Part shown: one piece after another, positions 1 to 9,182 of the stretch | Numbering within the stretch: position 1 is the first letter of the stretch | Layout of the letters: the number at the start of each line of letters is the position of its first letter | Assembly (NCBI GenBank): GCA_947385775.1 | Contig: CANDMI010000001.1 | Location: 1 to 64,000, forward strand | DNA: 64,000 bases | Direction of reading: 5' to 3' | Source of the DNA: an uncultured Eubacterium sp. | GTDB lineage: Bacteria > Bacillota > Clostridia > Lachnospirales > Lachnospiraceae | The notes under the pieces: generated by a model | Databases searched by the model: none | The model's input: the letters and a program-made list of their open reading frames with translations, nothing else | Told to the model about the DNA's origin: nothing | Translations under genes and position numbers: made by a program

Positions 1-59
1 GCCCTTGCGGACAAACGGTTTTCAAGACCGCCTCGTTATGACCACTTCGATACCTCTCC
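1..59 (-). tRNA. tRNA-Ser(UGA), 3' part outside the window
   Basis: The reverse complement starts GGAGAGGTATCGAAGTGG and contains an anticodon stem-loop whose loop reads CTTGAAA, giving anticodon TGA at 22-24 and so serine UCA decoding. After the anticodon stem comes the start of a long class II variable arm, typical of tRNA-Ser, and the sequence then runs off the left edge. The acceptor 5' strand, D arm and anticodon arm are present; the T arm and 3' end are not visible. It lies just downstream of ispD but has its own promoter. Confidence 0.93.
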
Positions 60-87
60 ATACGCCTGTGCTCAACAGAACAAATAG

Positions 88-116
88 ATAATATCATCTG
101 TGTGCGTTCTTGTCAA
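88..116 (-). promoter_or_regulatory. Sigma-A promoter of tRNA-Ser
   Basis: On the minus strand TTGACA (111-116) and TATTAT (88-93) are separated by exactly 17 bases. The -10 ends 28 bases before the mature tRNA 5' end, so transcription would start about 20 bases upstream of it. A T-rich stretch on the other side separates it from ispD. Confidence 0.85.
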
Positions 117-124
117 CACTTTTT

Positions 125-823
125 TTATTTTTTTTTCGAATTTCGCCTTTGACAAAAAACCTCCGCGATCGCCCAATCTTCCTGCGTCGTTACCTTTATA
201 TTCCGATAACTGCCCTCCACAAGCTTCACTTTTTCACCAAACGCCAATTCCATCGCCATAGCGTCATCCGTAACGCTCTGGCCTTTTGCCACTATTTTTT
301 CATAAGCCGCCCGTATTTTCGAATAAGAAAACGTCTGGGGCGTTTGCATCATCCAAAGACGGCTGCGGTCAGGAGTCTGTAACACAAACTGGTCTTCATC
401 CGCTATTTTGATCGTATCCTTCACAGGCATCGCCGCTACGCCAGAGCCAAACTGTTCGGCGGCGCAGATCGTCCGTTCTATGATCTTCTGATCCAAAAAC
501 GGCCTTGCGCCGTCGTGGATCAGCACAATATCTGTATCATTCACCGCCAAAAGTCCCTGATACACAGAAAGATAACGCTCGCCGCCTCCCGGCACGATCT
601 TTTTTACTTTATGAAACTGATATTTTTCAATAATCTTGGCTCGACAATAGCCCTCTTCCCCCTCCCCTGTGACCAGTACGATCTCATCCACGCGGCTTTT
701 CTCAAACGCCAGCAGCGAATAATAAAGCAGCGGATATCCATTCAGCTCCATATATTGTTTTAATTTATCGCTGTTCATCCGGCTTCCTTTTCCAGCCGCT
801 AACACAACCGCACTGCAACGCAT
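125..823 (-). CDS. ispD: 2-C-methyl-D-erythritol 4-phosphate cytidylyltransferase
   Basis: Transfers CMP from CTP to MEP in the non-mevalonate isoprenoid pathway (cytosolic). The 232 residues match the usual family length. Visible motifs are the nucleotide-binding N-terminus VVLAAGKGSRM (about residues 6-16), HDGARPF (about 103-109), PVKDTIK, QTPQTF and the C-terminal VTDDA and IKVTTQEDW blocks. It is the last protein gene of the tex-to-ispD run, about 50 bases after tsaD, so it is probably co-transcribed with the t6A genes. The tail is lysine/arginine rich. Identification is firm. Confidence 0.95.
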   Translation of the reverse strand: MRCSAVVLAAGKGSRMNSDKLKQYMELNGYPLLYYSLLAFEKSRVDEIVLVTGEGEEGYCRAKIIEKYQFHKVKKIVPGGGERYLSVYQGLLAVNDTDIVLIHDGARPFLDQKIIERTICAAEQFGSGVAAMPVKDTIKIADEDQFVLQTPDRSRLWMMQTPQTFSYSKIRAAYEKIVAKGQSVTDDAMAMELAFGEKVKLVEGSYRNIKVTTQEDWAIAEVFCQRRNSKKK

Positions 824-873
824 CCTTCGCTCCCTCCAGCTTTCTTCTTTTATATATATAAAAACAGCGCAGG

Positions 874-1899
874 CTACGTCAACGCAAGGTTTGGAACCGC
901 ATTTAAGTCCCAGCCCGCGAAACGCCCCGCCAGATATTCATAGTATGCGACCGCCCCGATCATCGCCGCATTATCCGTACAAAACACCGGGGATGGACGG
1001 TAAAATAAAACGCCTCGTTCCCTGCACGCTTCTTCCACCGCTTCACGAAACGCCGCGTTGGACGCTACCCCTCCGGCTATCGCAAATTTCGGTATGGCAT
1101 ATTCATCCAGCGCACGCGCCGCATGCCTCGCCAGTACGTCGACCACCGCTTTTTGAAAGGACGCGGCGACATCCTCTTTTACGACCGGGATGTTTTTCAT
1201 CTGACAGCCATTGAGGTAATTTAATACCGCGGATTTTAACCCGCTGAACGAAAAATCATATTCGTTTCCGCTTAACTTTGCGCGCGGAAAGCAGATCGCG
1301 TCCGCATTTCCTTTTAACGCCGCCTTTTCTATTTTCGGCCCGCCCGGATAGCCAAGCCCGATCGCCCTTGCGATTTTATCAAACGATTCCCCGGCGGCGT
1401 CGTCTCTTGTCCTTCCCAGTATTTCATATTCGCCATAATCCTTTACGTTTACCAGATGCGTATGCCCGCCGGATACGACCAGACATAAAAAGGGAGGCTC
1501 CAGCGACGGATTTTCGATATAATTGGCGCTGATATGGCCTTCAATATGGTTTACGCCGATCAGCGGAAGCTTTTTTGCATATGCGATCGCTTTCGCCTCG
1601 GCTACGCCTGTCAGCAAAGCTCCCACTAACCCCGGCCCGTAAGTGACGGCAACCGCGTCCATCTGATCTAAGCTCATGCCCGCCGCGTTTAACGCCTGCA
1701 TGATCACCTGGTTCATGCGCTCAATGTGCTTTCGCGACGCGATTTCCGGCACCACGCCTCCATATAAGGTATGAATGTCGATCTGGGAAGAGATAATGTT
1801 TGACCTTACATCCCTTCCATTTACTACGACCGCCGCTGCCGTTTCATCGCAGGAGCTTTCAATCGCAAGTATCGTGACCTCTTTTTGCCTGACGCTCAT
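874..1899 (-). CDS. tsaD: tRNA N6-threonylcarbamoyladenosine transferase TsaD
   Basis: Catalytic subunit that moves the threonylcarbamoyl group onto A37 of ANN-decoding tRNAs, working with TsaB and TsaE, both encoded 2.4-3.5 kb upstream in the same run. The 341-residue protein has the ASKHA N-terminal signature AIESSCDET, the metal-binding HIEGH motif (His118, His122), VSGGHTHL and the C-terminal GGVASN and CTDNAAMIG motifs. Its start overlaps the stop of the preceding membrane-protein gene by 4 bases, so the two are translationally coupled. It is separated from tsaB/tsaE by five genes, a looser arrangement than tsaE-tsaB-rimI-tsaD. Confidence 0.96.
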   Translation of the reverse strand: MSVRQKEVTILAIESSCDETAAAVVVNGRDVRSNIISSQIDIHTLYGGVVPEIASRKHIERMNQVIMQALNAAGMSLDQMDAVAVTYGPGLVGALLTGVAEAKAIAYAKKLPLIGVNHIEGHISANYIENPSLEPPFLCLVVSGGHTHLVNVKDYGEYEILGRTRDDAAGESFDKIARAIGLGYPGGPKIEKAALKGNADAICFPRAKLSGNEYDFSFSGLKSAVLNYLNGCQMKNIPVVKEDVAASFQKAVVDVLARHAARALDEYAIPKFAIAGGVASNAAFREAVEEACRERGVLFYRPSPVFCTDNAAMIGAVAYYEYLAGRFAGWDLNAVPNLALT

Positions 1900-2471
1900 T
1901 CTTCTTCACTCCCTGACAGAAAATAGCCTAAAATCTTCCAGTTGCCGTTTTCGTCTTTTCGAAGCAGGTATTCCTGATTTGTCCGTTCGAATTTGCCCTT
2001 CCCCTGTTTCATAAAGTACGAAGCTTTTACATAGGCGCATTCTCTGTTTTCAATCTCATCATATACGACCTCATCCGAATCGCAGATGCGTGTTTGTATG
2101 ATTTTCTGCTTACTGTCCTTATAAGTCGTGATCTCCTCCAAAAGCTTGGATTTATGGTCGTTTTGCGGATTGCCCGCCAACAGCTCTTCATCCATTAGCT
2201 TCCTCGCCTGGTCAACCATCTGGTCTAACTGCGCGTCGCTATAGCCCCCGCCATACAGACATTCGATGATCCGGTTATAAAACTTTATAACCTCCCTTGG
2301 AGTCGGCGGATATTTTTGGTCCAGCTGCTTTGCTATGACCTCATCCACTTTTGTCACTTCCACGCTATCTTCTGTCGGCTTCTTTGGCCGGTTTGACAGA
2401 TAAAAATAGTAACCGCCGATCAAAGCTACCATGATAATCGCAACAATCCCCATTTTTAAAGCATTTTTCAT
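1896..2471 (-). CDS. Conserved membrane-anchored protein (DUF6715-like)
   Basis: A 191-residue protein with one N-terminal membrane segment (about residues 7-26) and an outside or soluble domain of about 160 residues with many acidic and lysine residues. It includes [17 protein letters not shown] and a C-terminal [11 protein letters not shown] stretch that resembles the end of NTF2-like or lumazine-binding extracytoplasmic domains. I recall this pattern as a clostridial family of unknown function (DUF6715), from memory only. Its stop overlaps the tsaD start by 4 bases. No function is assigned; proximity to tsaD is probably just operon membership. Confidence 0.7.
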   Translation of the reverse strand: MKNALKMGIVAIIMVALIGGYYFYLSNRPKKPTEDSVEVTKVDEVIAKQLDQKYPPTPREVIKFYNRIIECLYGGGYSDAQLDQMVDQARKLMDEELLAGNPQNDHKSKLLEEITTYKDSKQKIIQTRICDSDEVVYDEIENRECAYVKASYFMKQGKGKFERTNQEYLLRKDENGNWKILGYFLSGSEEE

Positions 2472-2527
2472 ACTGCCACCCCCTGACTTCGTGTAAACTT
2501 AAAACGCTTTTTTATGCAGACAGCAGG

Positions 2528-3439
2528 TCATTCAAAATTAAGGACAGCCATTTTCCCATCTTTGCCCAGGTGGGCGTTTTGAAAAATCTTTCGAACCTTT
2601 GGCATATAATCCTCCGCGCGCACAAGCGACGGTGAAAAATGCGTCAGCCACATCTGCTCCGCCTGCGCGTCCTTTGCCACCTGCGCCGCTTCGTAAAACG
2701 TCATATGCTTATACTGCTTTGCCTTTTCCAGCTTTTCTTTTTCCGCATACATCCCTTCACAGATAAAAAGGTCCGAATGGCTGGCATTTTTTACCAATGA
2801 CTCTGTAGGGCGAGTGTCTGTGCAATACGCCACCTTAATGCCCTTGCGGGGCGGCCCCATAACCATGTCCGGGGTATAAAGCCGCCCTTTACTTTCCACA
2901 TTTTGGCCCTTTTGCAGCATATTCCAGGCGTTTTTGGGTATCCCAAGCTCCTGCGCCTTTTCCACCAAAAAACGTCCCTGGCGCCGGATTTCAATCGTAT
3001 ATCCATAACACAATATATTATGATTCACCTGAAACGCCGTCAGGTGATATCCATGCAGGTCAAATTCCTGTTTCTGCCCTTCTATCTCCACACATTGGAT
3101 CTCAAAGGGCAGCTCCGGGGCTATTACCCGAAGCGCGGACACGACCCGGGTTAAGCCCTTTGGCCCGATCATCGTCAACGGCTCTGTGCGCTGCGCGTTC
3201 CCCATCGTGAGTAAAAGCCCCGGCAGCCCGCTGACATGGTCCGCATGAAAATGCGTAATGCAAATGACATCGATCGGATGAAAGCTCCATCCTGCTTTTT
3301 TTACCGCAATCTGCGTTGCTTCCCCACAGTCGATCAAAAGGCTGCTGCCATTATAGCGTGTCATAAGCGAGGTCAGATACCGATATGGCAGCGGCATCAT
3401 TCCTGCGGTCCCAAGCAAACATACGTCTAACATTTCCAC
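2528..3439 (-). CDS. rnz: Ribonuclease Z
   Basis: tRNA 3'-processing endonuclease of the metallo-beta-lactamase fold. The zinc motif THFHADH (His63, His65, Asp67, His68) and a later SDLFICEGMY motif and THFSP histidine (about residue 267) are visible. Length 303 matches the short bacterial RNase Z/ElaC form. The TAGMMPLPYR segment near the N-terminus, instead of the commoner GTGAG-P-R form, is a clostridial-type variant. It sits in the same run as the t6A genes and a tRNA gene, so the operon is rich in tRNA maturation functions. Confidence 0.93.
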   Translation of the reverse strand: MEMLDVCLLGTAGMMPLPYRYLTSLMTRYNGSSLLIDCGEATQIAVKKAGWSFHPIDVICITHFHADHVSGLPGLLLTMGNAQRTEPLTMIGPKGLTRVVSALRVIAPELPFEIQCVEIEGQKQEFDLHGYHLTAFQVNHNILCYGYTIEIRRQGRFLVEKAQELGIPKNAWNMLQKGQNVESKGRLYTPDMVMGPPRKGIKVAYCTDTRPTESLVKNASHSDLFICEGMYAEKEKLEKAKQYKHMTFYEAAQVAKDAQAEQMWLTHFSPSLVRAEDYMPKVRKIFQNAHLGKDGKMAVLNFE

Positions 3440-3477
3440 TCCTTAATTTTTTTAAGCGGCGCGCCTTTCGCGCCATT

Positions 3478-3696
3478 TTACAGCCATTCCTGCTGGTTTC
3501 CCTCCTCCGGCGCCAAAGAAAAGCCCCTCACCCAACTGTCAAAACAAGCTTCACAAACATTCATTCTCTGGCGGATGCCGTCCTTGTTGGAAAAATATCC
3601 CCAGCTTTTGTCAATGCTGACATAATCTTCCAACGCGATCCCCGTTTCCTGCCTGAACTGAATCTCTTTTCCACAGCAATTACAAAATTTTTTCAT
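3478..3696 (-). CDS. Small protein with two Cys-X2-Cys pairs
   Basis: A 72-residue soluble protein with CNCCGKEI near the N-terminus (Cys5, Cys7, Cys8) and CEACF near residue 48, a spacing that fits a small zinc ribbon. No catalytic motif and no membrane segment is seen. It lies between rimI and rnz on the same strand, with 38 bases to rnz and 120 bases to rimI; a TATAAT-like box in that 120-base gap may give an extra promoter. Function unknown; a zinc-binding adaptor or nucleic-acid binder is a guess from the cysteine pairs. Confidence 0.75.
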   Translation of the reverse strand: MKKFCNCCGKEIQFRQETGIALEDYVSIDKSWGYFSNKDGIRQRMNVCEACFDSWVRGFSLAPEEGNQQEWL

Positions 3697-3816
3697 CTCT
3701 TACCTCCCAAGCTGGCGGCACGGTGTGCCTGTGAGTGTCACGCTCCATCCATTATAATCAACCTGCCCATAAGAGTACAGCGGAAATTGCTGGCGGAATA
3801 TGAAGCTTTTGTTTAA

Positions 3817-4287
3817 CTATTTATCGGCATATTCATACTTCATCACCAGTGCGTCTTCCAGCGGGCTTTGATAAAAATTTTTCCGCCTGCCTTCCATCCG
3901 AAAGCCCAGCTTTTGATATAATAAAATCGCCGGCTCATTCGAGCTTCGAACCTCTAAAAAAACCCGGCGCGCCCCCCTTTCATATGCCTGGCGCAGCGTG
4001 TGGCGCAAAAGAGCCTGCCCGATCCCCTGGCGGCGGCACATAAAAGAAACCGCCACATTTGTGATCTCCCCTTCATCCGCCGCCAGATATATGCCGCAGT
4101 ATCCTACTAAGCGCTCCCTTATGAGCGCCGCGTAAAATAAAGTATGCGCCAGCCCAAGCGCGTCTATAAATCCCTGCCGCGACCATGGCTTTGAAAATTC
4201 CTCCGCTTCTATCTTAGCAGCCTGCGCCGCATGCTCCGGAAGCATTTTTATAATATCAATTTCCATTTTTTTGAAGCTGTTTTTCAC
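3817..4287 (-). CDS. rimI: [Ribosomal protein S18]-alanine N-acetyltransferase
   Basis: GNAT acetyltransferase of about 156 residues. It shows the family's EFSKPWSRQGF start block, the acetyl-CoA loop region CRRQGIGQALL (about 85-95), FLEVRSSNEPAILLYQKLGF and the RKNFYQ C-terminal signature that separates RimI from other GNATs. The chosen start is a GTG at 4287 because GGAGAG lies six bases upstream; the internal ATG at 4266 has no ribosome site. It overlaps the tsaB end by 32 bases. The tsaE-tsaB-rimI order is the usual bacterial one. Confidence 0.93.
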   Translation of the reverse strand: MKNSFKKMEIDIIKMLPEHAAQAAKIEAEEFSKPWSRQGFIDALGLAHTLFYAALIRERLVGYCGIYLAADEGEITNVAVSFMCRRQGIGQALLRHTLRQAYERGARRVFLEVRSSNEPAILLYQKLGFRMEGRRKNFYQSPLEDALVMKYEYADK

Positions 4288-4969
4288 GTTCTCTCTCCGC
4301 CTGCGGCTTTCTAAGATACTCCGGCCGATGCTCCGCCGCGCTTTGCGTCTTGCCAGCCTGGTAATATCGGATCGCCAAAGCCGCGCACGCCCCCGCCCTT
4401 TGCTGGTTTAAATGCGCCGGCGCATACTGATAAGGCACGACGCAATGCTGCCTGATATAAGGCGCATATACCGAAACGCCGTCTCCTAAAAACACGACCT
4501 CGCGCCCCATTTCACAAATCTTTCCTATGATTTCATCGATCCCCACAGCGCACTGGGCTACATGGGTTTTTAAGCTTTCGCCCTCAAACGAATATACGCC
4601 GGTATACACCTGGTTTCTCCTAGCGTCCATCAACGGACAGACCAAAGAGCTTACGCCAAACAGGTTATAGGCAAGCCCCTCCAGCGTAGGTATGGAGATC
4701 AAAGGCTTATCCAGCGCAAGCCCCAGCCCTTTTGCCGTCGAAGAGCCAATGCGAAGCCCCGTAAAAGACCCCGGCCCCGCGGCGACCGCAATCGCGTCCA
4801 ACGCATTTAGATCCAGCTCTATCAATTTCGCGGCTTCGTCAAGCATCGGCAGAAGCGTCTGCGAATGGGTCCTTTTATAATTGATCGTAAATTCACAAAG
4901 CAGCTTTTCGTCCTCCACTACGGCTACGCTCGCAGCCATCCCGGAGCTATCGATCGCCAATATCTTCAC
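4256..4969 (-). CDS. tsaB: tRNA threonylcarbamoyladenosine biosynthesis protein TsaB
   Basis: Non-catalytic ASKHA paralogue of TsaD that forms the TsaBDE complex. The 237 residues begin MKILAIDSSG and include the AAGPGSFTGLRIG motif (about 63-75) and PLMDARRNQVYTG, both diagnostic of TsaB. The C-terminal tail after residue 205 is basic and rich in Glu/Arg/Gln. It overlaps tsaE upstream by 4 bases and rimI downstream by 32 bases, so three genes are tightly coupled. Confidence 0.95.
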   Translation of the reverse strand: MKILAIDSSGMAASVAVVEDEKLLCEFTINYKRTHSQTLLPMLDEAAKLIELDLNALDAIAVAAGPGSFTGLRIGSSTAKGLGLALDKPLISIPTLEGLAYNLFGVSSLVCPLMDARRNQVYTGVYSFEGESLKTHVAQCAVGIDEIIGKICEMGREVVFLGDGVSVYAPYIRQHCVVPYQYAPAHLNQQRAGACAALAIRYYQAGKTQSAAEHRPEYLRKPQAEREREKQLQKNGN

Positions 4970-5403
4970 ACTGATCCTTTCCTTTCTTCAATCGTAATGC
5001 GTCTGAAATCAAAGCCCTTTTCCAGATCTTTTTCGATCGTCACCTGGATGTATGCTGGCGGCAGCAGCTCCTCCACCAGCTTCGCCCATTCGATCACCGT
5101 AACGCCGTTTCCATAAAAATAATCCTCATAGCCAATTTCATACATTTCTTCTATATCCGTAATTCTATATACGTCAAAATGATAAAGCGGAATCCTTCCC
5201 TCTTCGTAAATCTGGATTAAAGTAAAGGTCGGGCTGCATACCGCCTGGGTAATCCCAAGCCCCTGCGCCATTCCCTGTGTAAACGCGGTCTTTCCCGCGC
5301 CCAAGTCTCCCGCCAGCGCATAGACGCTGCCAGGCTGCGCCTGCCTGGAAACCTGTATCCCTACCTGCGCCGTTTCTTTCGCAGAATTTGTCTCATATAC
5401 CAT
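4966..5403 (-). CDS. tsaE: tRNA threonylcarbamoyladenosine biosynthesis ATPase TsaE
   Basis: P-loop ATPase needed for turnover of the TsaBD complex. Walker A GDLGAGKT lies at about residues 32-39 of the chosen 145-residue form, followed by SPTFTLIQIY and HFDVYRI, which are TsaE signatures, and the VIEWAKL motif. I place the start at the ATG at 5403 because AGGAGG sits nine bases before it; a GTG two codons earlier is too close to that site. The stop overlaps tsaB by 4 bases. Confidence 0.94.
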   Translation of the reverse strand: MVYETNSAKETAQVGIQVSRQAQPGSVYALAGDLGAGKTAFTQGMAQGLGITQAVCSPTFTLIQIYEEGRIPLYHFDVYRITDIEEMYEIGYEDYFYGNGVTVIEWAKLVEELLPPAYIQVTIEKDLEKGFDFRRITIEERKGSV

Positions 5404-5429
5404 ATACACACTCCTCCTACCAGGCGGCG

Positions 5430-5927
5430 CTATTTCATTTTAAACCGGTATTTTTCCAAATGCCCCTGCGCGATCTGCTTGATCGATTCATATTCCTGCC
5501 CCACCTGGTCTTTTGGAACGATAAACGCGTTTCGTAAATTAATGCAAAATAATATATTATGCTTTGTGGCGACTACGCGGTAAACCTGCTCCCAGGCAAG
5601 CGTAGAGCTCGCCTCCCCCTGTGAGGTCGTAATGCCGGTATCGTCCACTACATAGTGCAGCGTCCCTTTTAAGACCGGGGAGCTTAGCACCTGCTGCTTG
5701 GAGCGCAGATAAAGAGTGATCGGCGCGTAAAACAACAATACCGCCCCCAGCATAATATAAAAAACCGTATATGTCAAACTGACCTCGCCCCAGCTTTTTG
5801 CCGCGCCCGCAAACGCCACCGCGCCCGCAAGCAGCGGCAAATAACCGCTCGCCGAAGTATACGTATGATATAAGTTATACCGATACATATCCAGCGGGCG
5901 AAGCTGAATGTCAAATTCTGATTTCAT
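5430..5927 (-). CDS. YcxB-like membrane protein
   Basis: A 165-residue protein with two adjacent membrane segments (about residues 28-46 and 52-72) followed by a soluble C-terminal half containing VVDDTGITTSQGEASS, LAWEQVYRVV, and AFIVPKDQ. This resembles the YcxB C-terminal domain found in many Firmicutes. Its function is unknown. It starts 3 bases after tex stops and ends 26 bases before tsaE, so it is an internal gene of this operon. Confidence 0.75.
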   Translation of the reverse strand: MKSEFDIQLRPLDMYRYNLYHTYTSASGYLPLLAGAVAFAGAAKSWGEVSLTYTVFYIMLGAVLLFYAPITLYLRSKQQVLSSPVLKGTLHYVVDDTGITTSQGEASSTLAWEQVYRVVATKHNILFCINLRNAFIVPKDQVGQEYESIKQIAQGHLEKYRFKMK

Positions 5928-5930
5928 ATT

Positions 5931-8084
5931 TTAATTTATTCCTTTCATCGTAAGCTGGATCCTTTTTTTGGCAAGGTCCACGCTCATTACCTTTACATCC
6001 ACGATATCCCCTACGCCAACCGCTTCTAACGGATGCTTGATAAAGCGGTCGCAGATCTGGGATATATGCACAAGCCCGTCCTGATGGACTCCGATATCCA
6101 CAAAAACGCCAAAATCGATCACATTGCGCACGGTTCCTTTTAAGATCATGCCAGGCGTTAAATCTTTCATTTCCAGCACATCGCTTCGAAGGATCGGCTT
6201 TGGCATGTCCTCACGCGGGTCCCTGGCTGGCTTTTCCAATTCCTTTACGATATCTTGCAGCGTGATTACGCCGATCTCTAACTGCTGGGCAAGCTTTTTT
6301 AAATCCAAATCTGCAATCTTTTTCGACAGCCCTTTTAATTTGCCCGATACGATATCCTGCGGCTGAAAACCTAATGTGTCTAACAGCTTTTCCGCCGCCT
6401 GGTAGCTTTCCGGATGCACCGCGGTGGCGTCCAGTGGATTTTTGCCGTTTAAAATACGCGTAAATCCGGCGCACTGTTCATACGCCTTTGGCCCCAGCTT
6501 TGCCACCTTCAAAAGCTGGTTACGAGAAGCAAACCGCCCGTTTTCCTCCCGGTAAGACACGATGTTTTTCGCCACAGTCTTGCTGATGCCGGAAATATAT
6601 TCCAGCAAAGAGGCGGAGGCGGTATTTAAATCCACGCCGACTTTATTCACGCAGTCCTCCACCACGCCGCCGAGCGCTTCGCTTAGCTTTTTCTGGTTCA
6701 TGTCGTGCTGGTACTGCCCGACCCCAATGGATTTTGGATCGATCTTTACAAGCTCCGCAAGCGGGTCCTGCAAACGCCTTGCCATCGAAGCCGCGCTGCG
6801 CTGCCCCACGTCAAATTCCGGAAATTCCTCCGTCGCAAGCTTACTCGCGGAATAGACCGAGGCTCCGGCTTCATTGACGATCACATATTGCAGCGGGCGG
6901 TTTAGCTCTTTTAATAAATCTACAATAATCATTTCCGATTCTCTGGATGCGGTTCCATTTCCTAGAGAAATTAAATTTACATTATATTTATCTATCATCT
7001 TTTTCAGCGTCGCTTTCGCCTCTTCCACCTTATTTTGCGGCGGCGTTGGATATATGACCGCGGTGTCCAACACCTTTCCGGTTTCGTCCACGACCGCAAG
7101 CTTACAGCCTGTCCGAAACGCCGGGTCCCAGCCTAATACGACCTTCCCAACGATCGGCGGCTGCATCAGCAGCTGCTCTAAGTTTTTCCCAAATACGCGG
7201 ATCGCCCCGTCCTGCGCCGTTTCCGTTAGCGCACTTCGTATCTCCCGCTCGATCGCCGGAGCGATCAGGCGGTCATAGCTGTCTGCAATGACGTTTTTTA
7301 AAAACGGCGTTGTGTTGGCGTTGTCTTTTTTTATGACCTGCTTTTCCAGATACCGGATAATGTCCTCCTTAGGCGCTTCCAGCTTCACCGTCAATATTTT
7401 TTCCGCCTCTCCACGGTTTAGCGCCAGCACGCGATGCCCCGCGATCTTTGCGATGCGCTCACAAAATTCGTAATACATTTCATAAACCGACTCTGCGTCA
7501 GGGTCTTTTGCCGCAGATGAGATCATGCCCTTTTGCATCGTCAATTCCCTGATCCGGATACGATAGTCCGCTTCATCCGAGATTGCTTCCGCAATGATAT
7601 CCGAAGCTCCCGCAAGCGCGTCCGGTATCGTGTTCACTTCCTTTTCTTCGTTTAAATAGGCTTTTGCCTCTTCCTCCAGCGGCTTTTGCGTCATCTGAAG
7701 CAGGATGATATTCGCAAGAGGCTCCAGCCCTTTTTCTTTTGCGATCAAAGCCCTTGTCCTGCGCTTTGGACGGTACGGGCGGTACAGGTCGTCTACGACT
7801 ACAAGGGTCTGCGCGCTTTCGATCTGAGCCTTTAATTCCTCCGTAAGCTTCCCCTGCTCGGTTATGGCAGCGATCACCTGCTGCTTTTTTTCTTCTAAAT
7901 TGCGCAGATAGTTCAGCCGTTCAAAAAGGCTTCGTAGCGTCTCATCGTTTAAAGACCCCGTCGCCTCCTTGCGGTAACGGGCGATAAACGGAATCGTGTT
8001 CCCTTCGTCGATCAGCGTAACCGCCGCCTCCGCCTGCTTTGGCCTTATCTTAAGCTCCTGCGCGAGCGCCTGTATGATATCCAT
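5931..8084 (-). CDS. tex: Tex family RNA-binding transcription accessory protein
   Basis: A 717-residue protein with the complete Tex architecture: helical Tex_N (about 1-190, with IPFIARYRKEATG), a central region, a YqgF-like RNase H fold domain (about 320-450, starting GWDPAFRTGCKLAVVD), paired helix-hairpin-helix motifs (about 490-560, LLEYISGISKTVA and LLKVAKLGPKAYEQ) and a C-terminal S1 RNA-binding domain (about 648-717, with GTVRNVIDFGVFVDIG). Family members bind nucleic acid and affect transcription. It is the first gene of the run leading to ispD. Upstream of it is a shared 200-base region with a divergent promoter. Confidence 0.95.
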   Translation of the reverse strand: MDIIQALAQELKIRPKQAEAAVTLIDEGNTIPFIARYRKEATGSLNDETLRSLFERLNYLRNLEEKKQQVIAAITEQGKLTEELKAQIESAQTLVVVDDLYRPYRPKRRTRALIAKEKGLEPLANIILLQMTQKPLEEEAKAYLNEEKEVNTIPDALAGASDIIAEAISDEADYRIRIRELTMQKGMISSAAKDPDAESVYEMYYEFCERIAKIAGHRVLALNRGEAEKILTVKLEAPKEDIIRYLEKQVIKKDNANTTPFLKNVIADSYDRLIAPAIEREIRSALTETAQDGAIRVFGKNLEQLLMQPPIVGKVVLGWDPAFRTGCKLAVVDETGKVLDTAVIYPTPPQNKVEEAKATLKKMIDKYNVNLISLGNGTASRESEMIIVDLLKELNRPLQYVIVNEAGASVYSASKLATEEFPEFDVGQRSAASMARRLQDPLAELVKIDPKSIGVGQYQHDMNQKKLSEALGGVVEDCVNKVGVDLNTASASLLEYISGISKTVAKNIVSYREENGRFASRNQLLKVAKLGPKAYEQCAGFTRILNGKNPLDATAVHPESYQAAEKLLDTLGFQPQDIVSGKLKGLSKKIADLDLKKLAQQLEIGVITLQDIVKELEKPARDPREDMPKPILRSDVLEMKDLTPGMILKGTVRNVIDFGVFVDIGVHQDGLVHISQICDRFIKHPLEAVGVGDIVDVKVMSVDLAKKRIQLTMKGIN

Positions 8085-8210
8085 TTCTTTTTCTCCTTAC
8101 TTATGTAATGGCTGTAATGGCTGCAAACCTGTGTAACAGCCGCAAACGATTGCCTGTGGCTTCTTTTTCGCCTTTTTTATATTATAACAAATTACGCCGC
8201 TTTATCAACA

Positions 8211-8239
8211 TTGTTTTTTTCTTTCCAGTATGGTATACT
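8211..8239 (+). promoter_or_regulatory. Sigma-A type promoter for the 8296 gene
   Basis: TTGTTT at 8211-8216 and TATACT at 8234-8239 are separated by 17 bases, with TG one base before the -10. Transcription would start near 8246, giving a leader of about 50 bases ending in the AGGAGG ribosome site before the ATG at 8296. Confidence 0.65.
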
Positions 8240-8295
8240 TACACCGTTGCGCTGTACGACAGCGCCCGCAAATTATGAATCTATAGGAGGACCCT

Positions 8296-8667
8296 ATGCA
8301 ATACGATACAAACCAGCCAGGCATGGACGGCGGCGAATCCATGCCACAGGGGGACAAGCGCTCGGAGCCTATGACCGCCGCCGCCATTGTCTTTAGCATC
8401 GTAGCCATATGCACCATATGCTGCGTTTATTCTTCCATTATATGCGGCTCCCTTGGGATCATCTTCGCGCTGTTGTCCAAAGGCGGGGAGCTTACGATGT
8501 CGCAAAACTCCAAAGCCGCTTTGACCCTTAGCGCCATCGCCATCGGCCTGACCGTGCTTTTGACCGCAGCGTCCTTTGCGGCAGTCATCCTTCGCTTTGG
8601 CAGTCTGGACGCGTTTTTAAAAGCGTATTTAGAGCTTATCAACGCCTATAGCGCGGGGCTGCAATGA
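8296..8667 (+). CDS. Small two-segment membrane protein (DUF4190-like)
   Basis: A 123-residue protein: a hydrophilic N-terminus of about 27 residues, a first membrane segment containing AIVFSIVAICTICCVY, a turn with GSLGIIFALLSKGG, a NSKAAL motif and a second membrane segment (about 73-98). This is the layout of DUF4190/CD225-like membrane proteins, whose function is not known. AGGAGG lies nine bases before the ATG. It is convergent with the next gene, leaving only 3 bases between stops. Confidence 0.7.
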   Translation: MQYDTNQPGMDGGESMPQGDKRSEPMTAAAIVFSIVAICTICCVYSSIICGSLGIIFALLSKGGELTMSQNSKAALTLSAIAIGLTVLLTAASFAAVILRFGSLDAFLKAYLELINAYSAGLQ

Positions 8668-8670
8668 CCG

Positions 8671-9069
8671 CTACATTGCAAAACCGTAAAAGTAATGCAG
8701 CGCGTTTTTTACCGCAAAATTTAAAAATAAGATAAAGAGCGCCACCCATACATAAAACAGCCGAAACTTCATGCCGATCTTAGGCTTATGTAAAACGCGC
8801 CCAATTGTCTGCGTGACCATAAACGCCAAATAAACCGCCGCCCCATAAGGGACAAGCGGATGGTAATAAACGGACAGTAAAAGCTTCCCCTGCGCTAAGG
8901 CCGCGACCGAGCGCGTCCCGCCGCAGCCCGGGCAGTAATAGCCTGTCAATAAATGAAACAGGCAGGGCGTAAGACGAACGCTTCGCCCGGTTATCACAAA
9001 CCCCAGCGCGATGAACAGCAGGAGTATTCCGATTTTATAAAAAGAATCTTCAATTGATCTTTGCTTCAT
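8671..9069 (-). CDS. DUF2752 family membrane protein
   Basis: A 132-residue protein with three to four membrane segments and the DUF2752 signature CPGCGGTR at about residue 46, preceded by LFHLLTGYY and followed by YYHPLVPYG. The Cys-X2-Cys-Gly-Gly motif could bind metal, but no function is established for the family. It often accompanies other small membrane proteins such as those on either side here. It reads out from a 113-base intergenic region shared with the divergent 9183 gene. Confidence 0.85.
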   Translation of the reverse strand: MKQRSIEDSFYKIGILLLFIALGFVITGRSVRLTPCLFHLLTGYYCPGCGGTRSVAALAQGKLLLSVYYHPLVPYGAAVYLAFMVTQTIGRVLHKPKIGMKFRLFYVWVALFILFLNFAVKNALHYFYGFAM

Positions 9070-9182
9070 GGAAAAACTCCTTTGTAAAAATCAGATTTAA
9101 CAACTATGAAATATGGTTTCTGAAATATAGTTCTATGGATGCCGCAAGGCTTCATAGGGAAAGGTTGAAATAAGGATAAAAT

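Noticed and set aside
8660-8680. Terminator TGCAATG/CATTGCA between convergent stops
   Set aside because: Seven-base stem without a T-run on either side.
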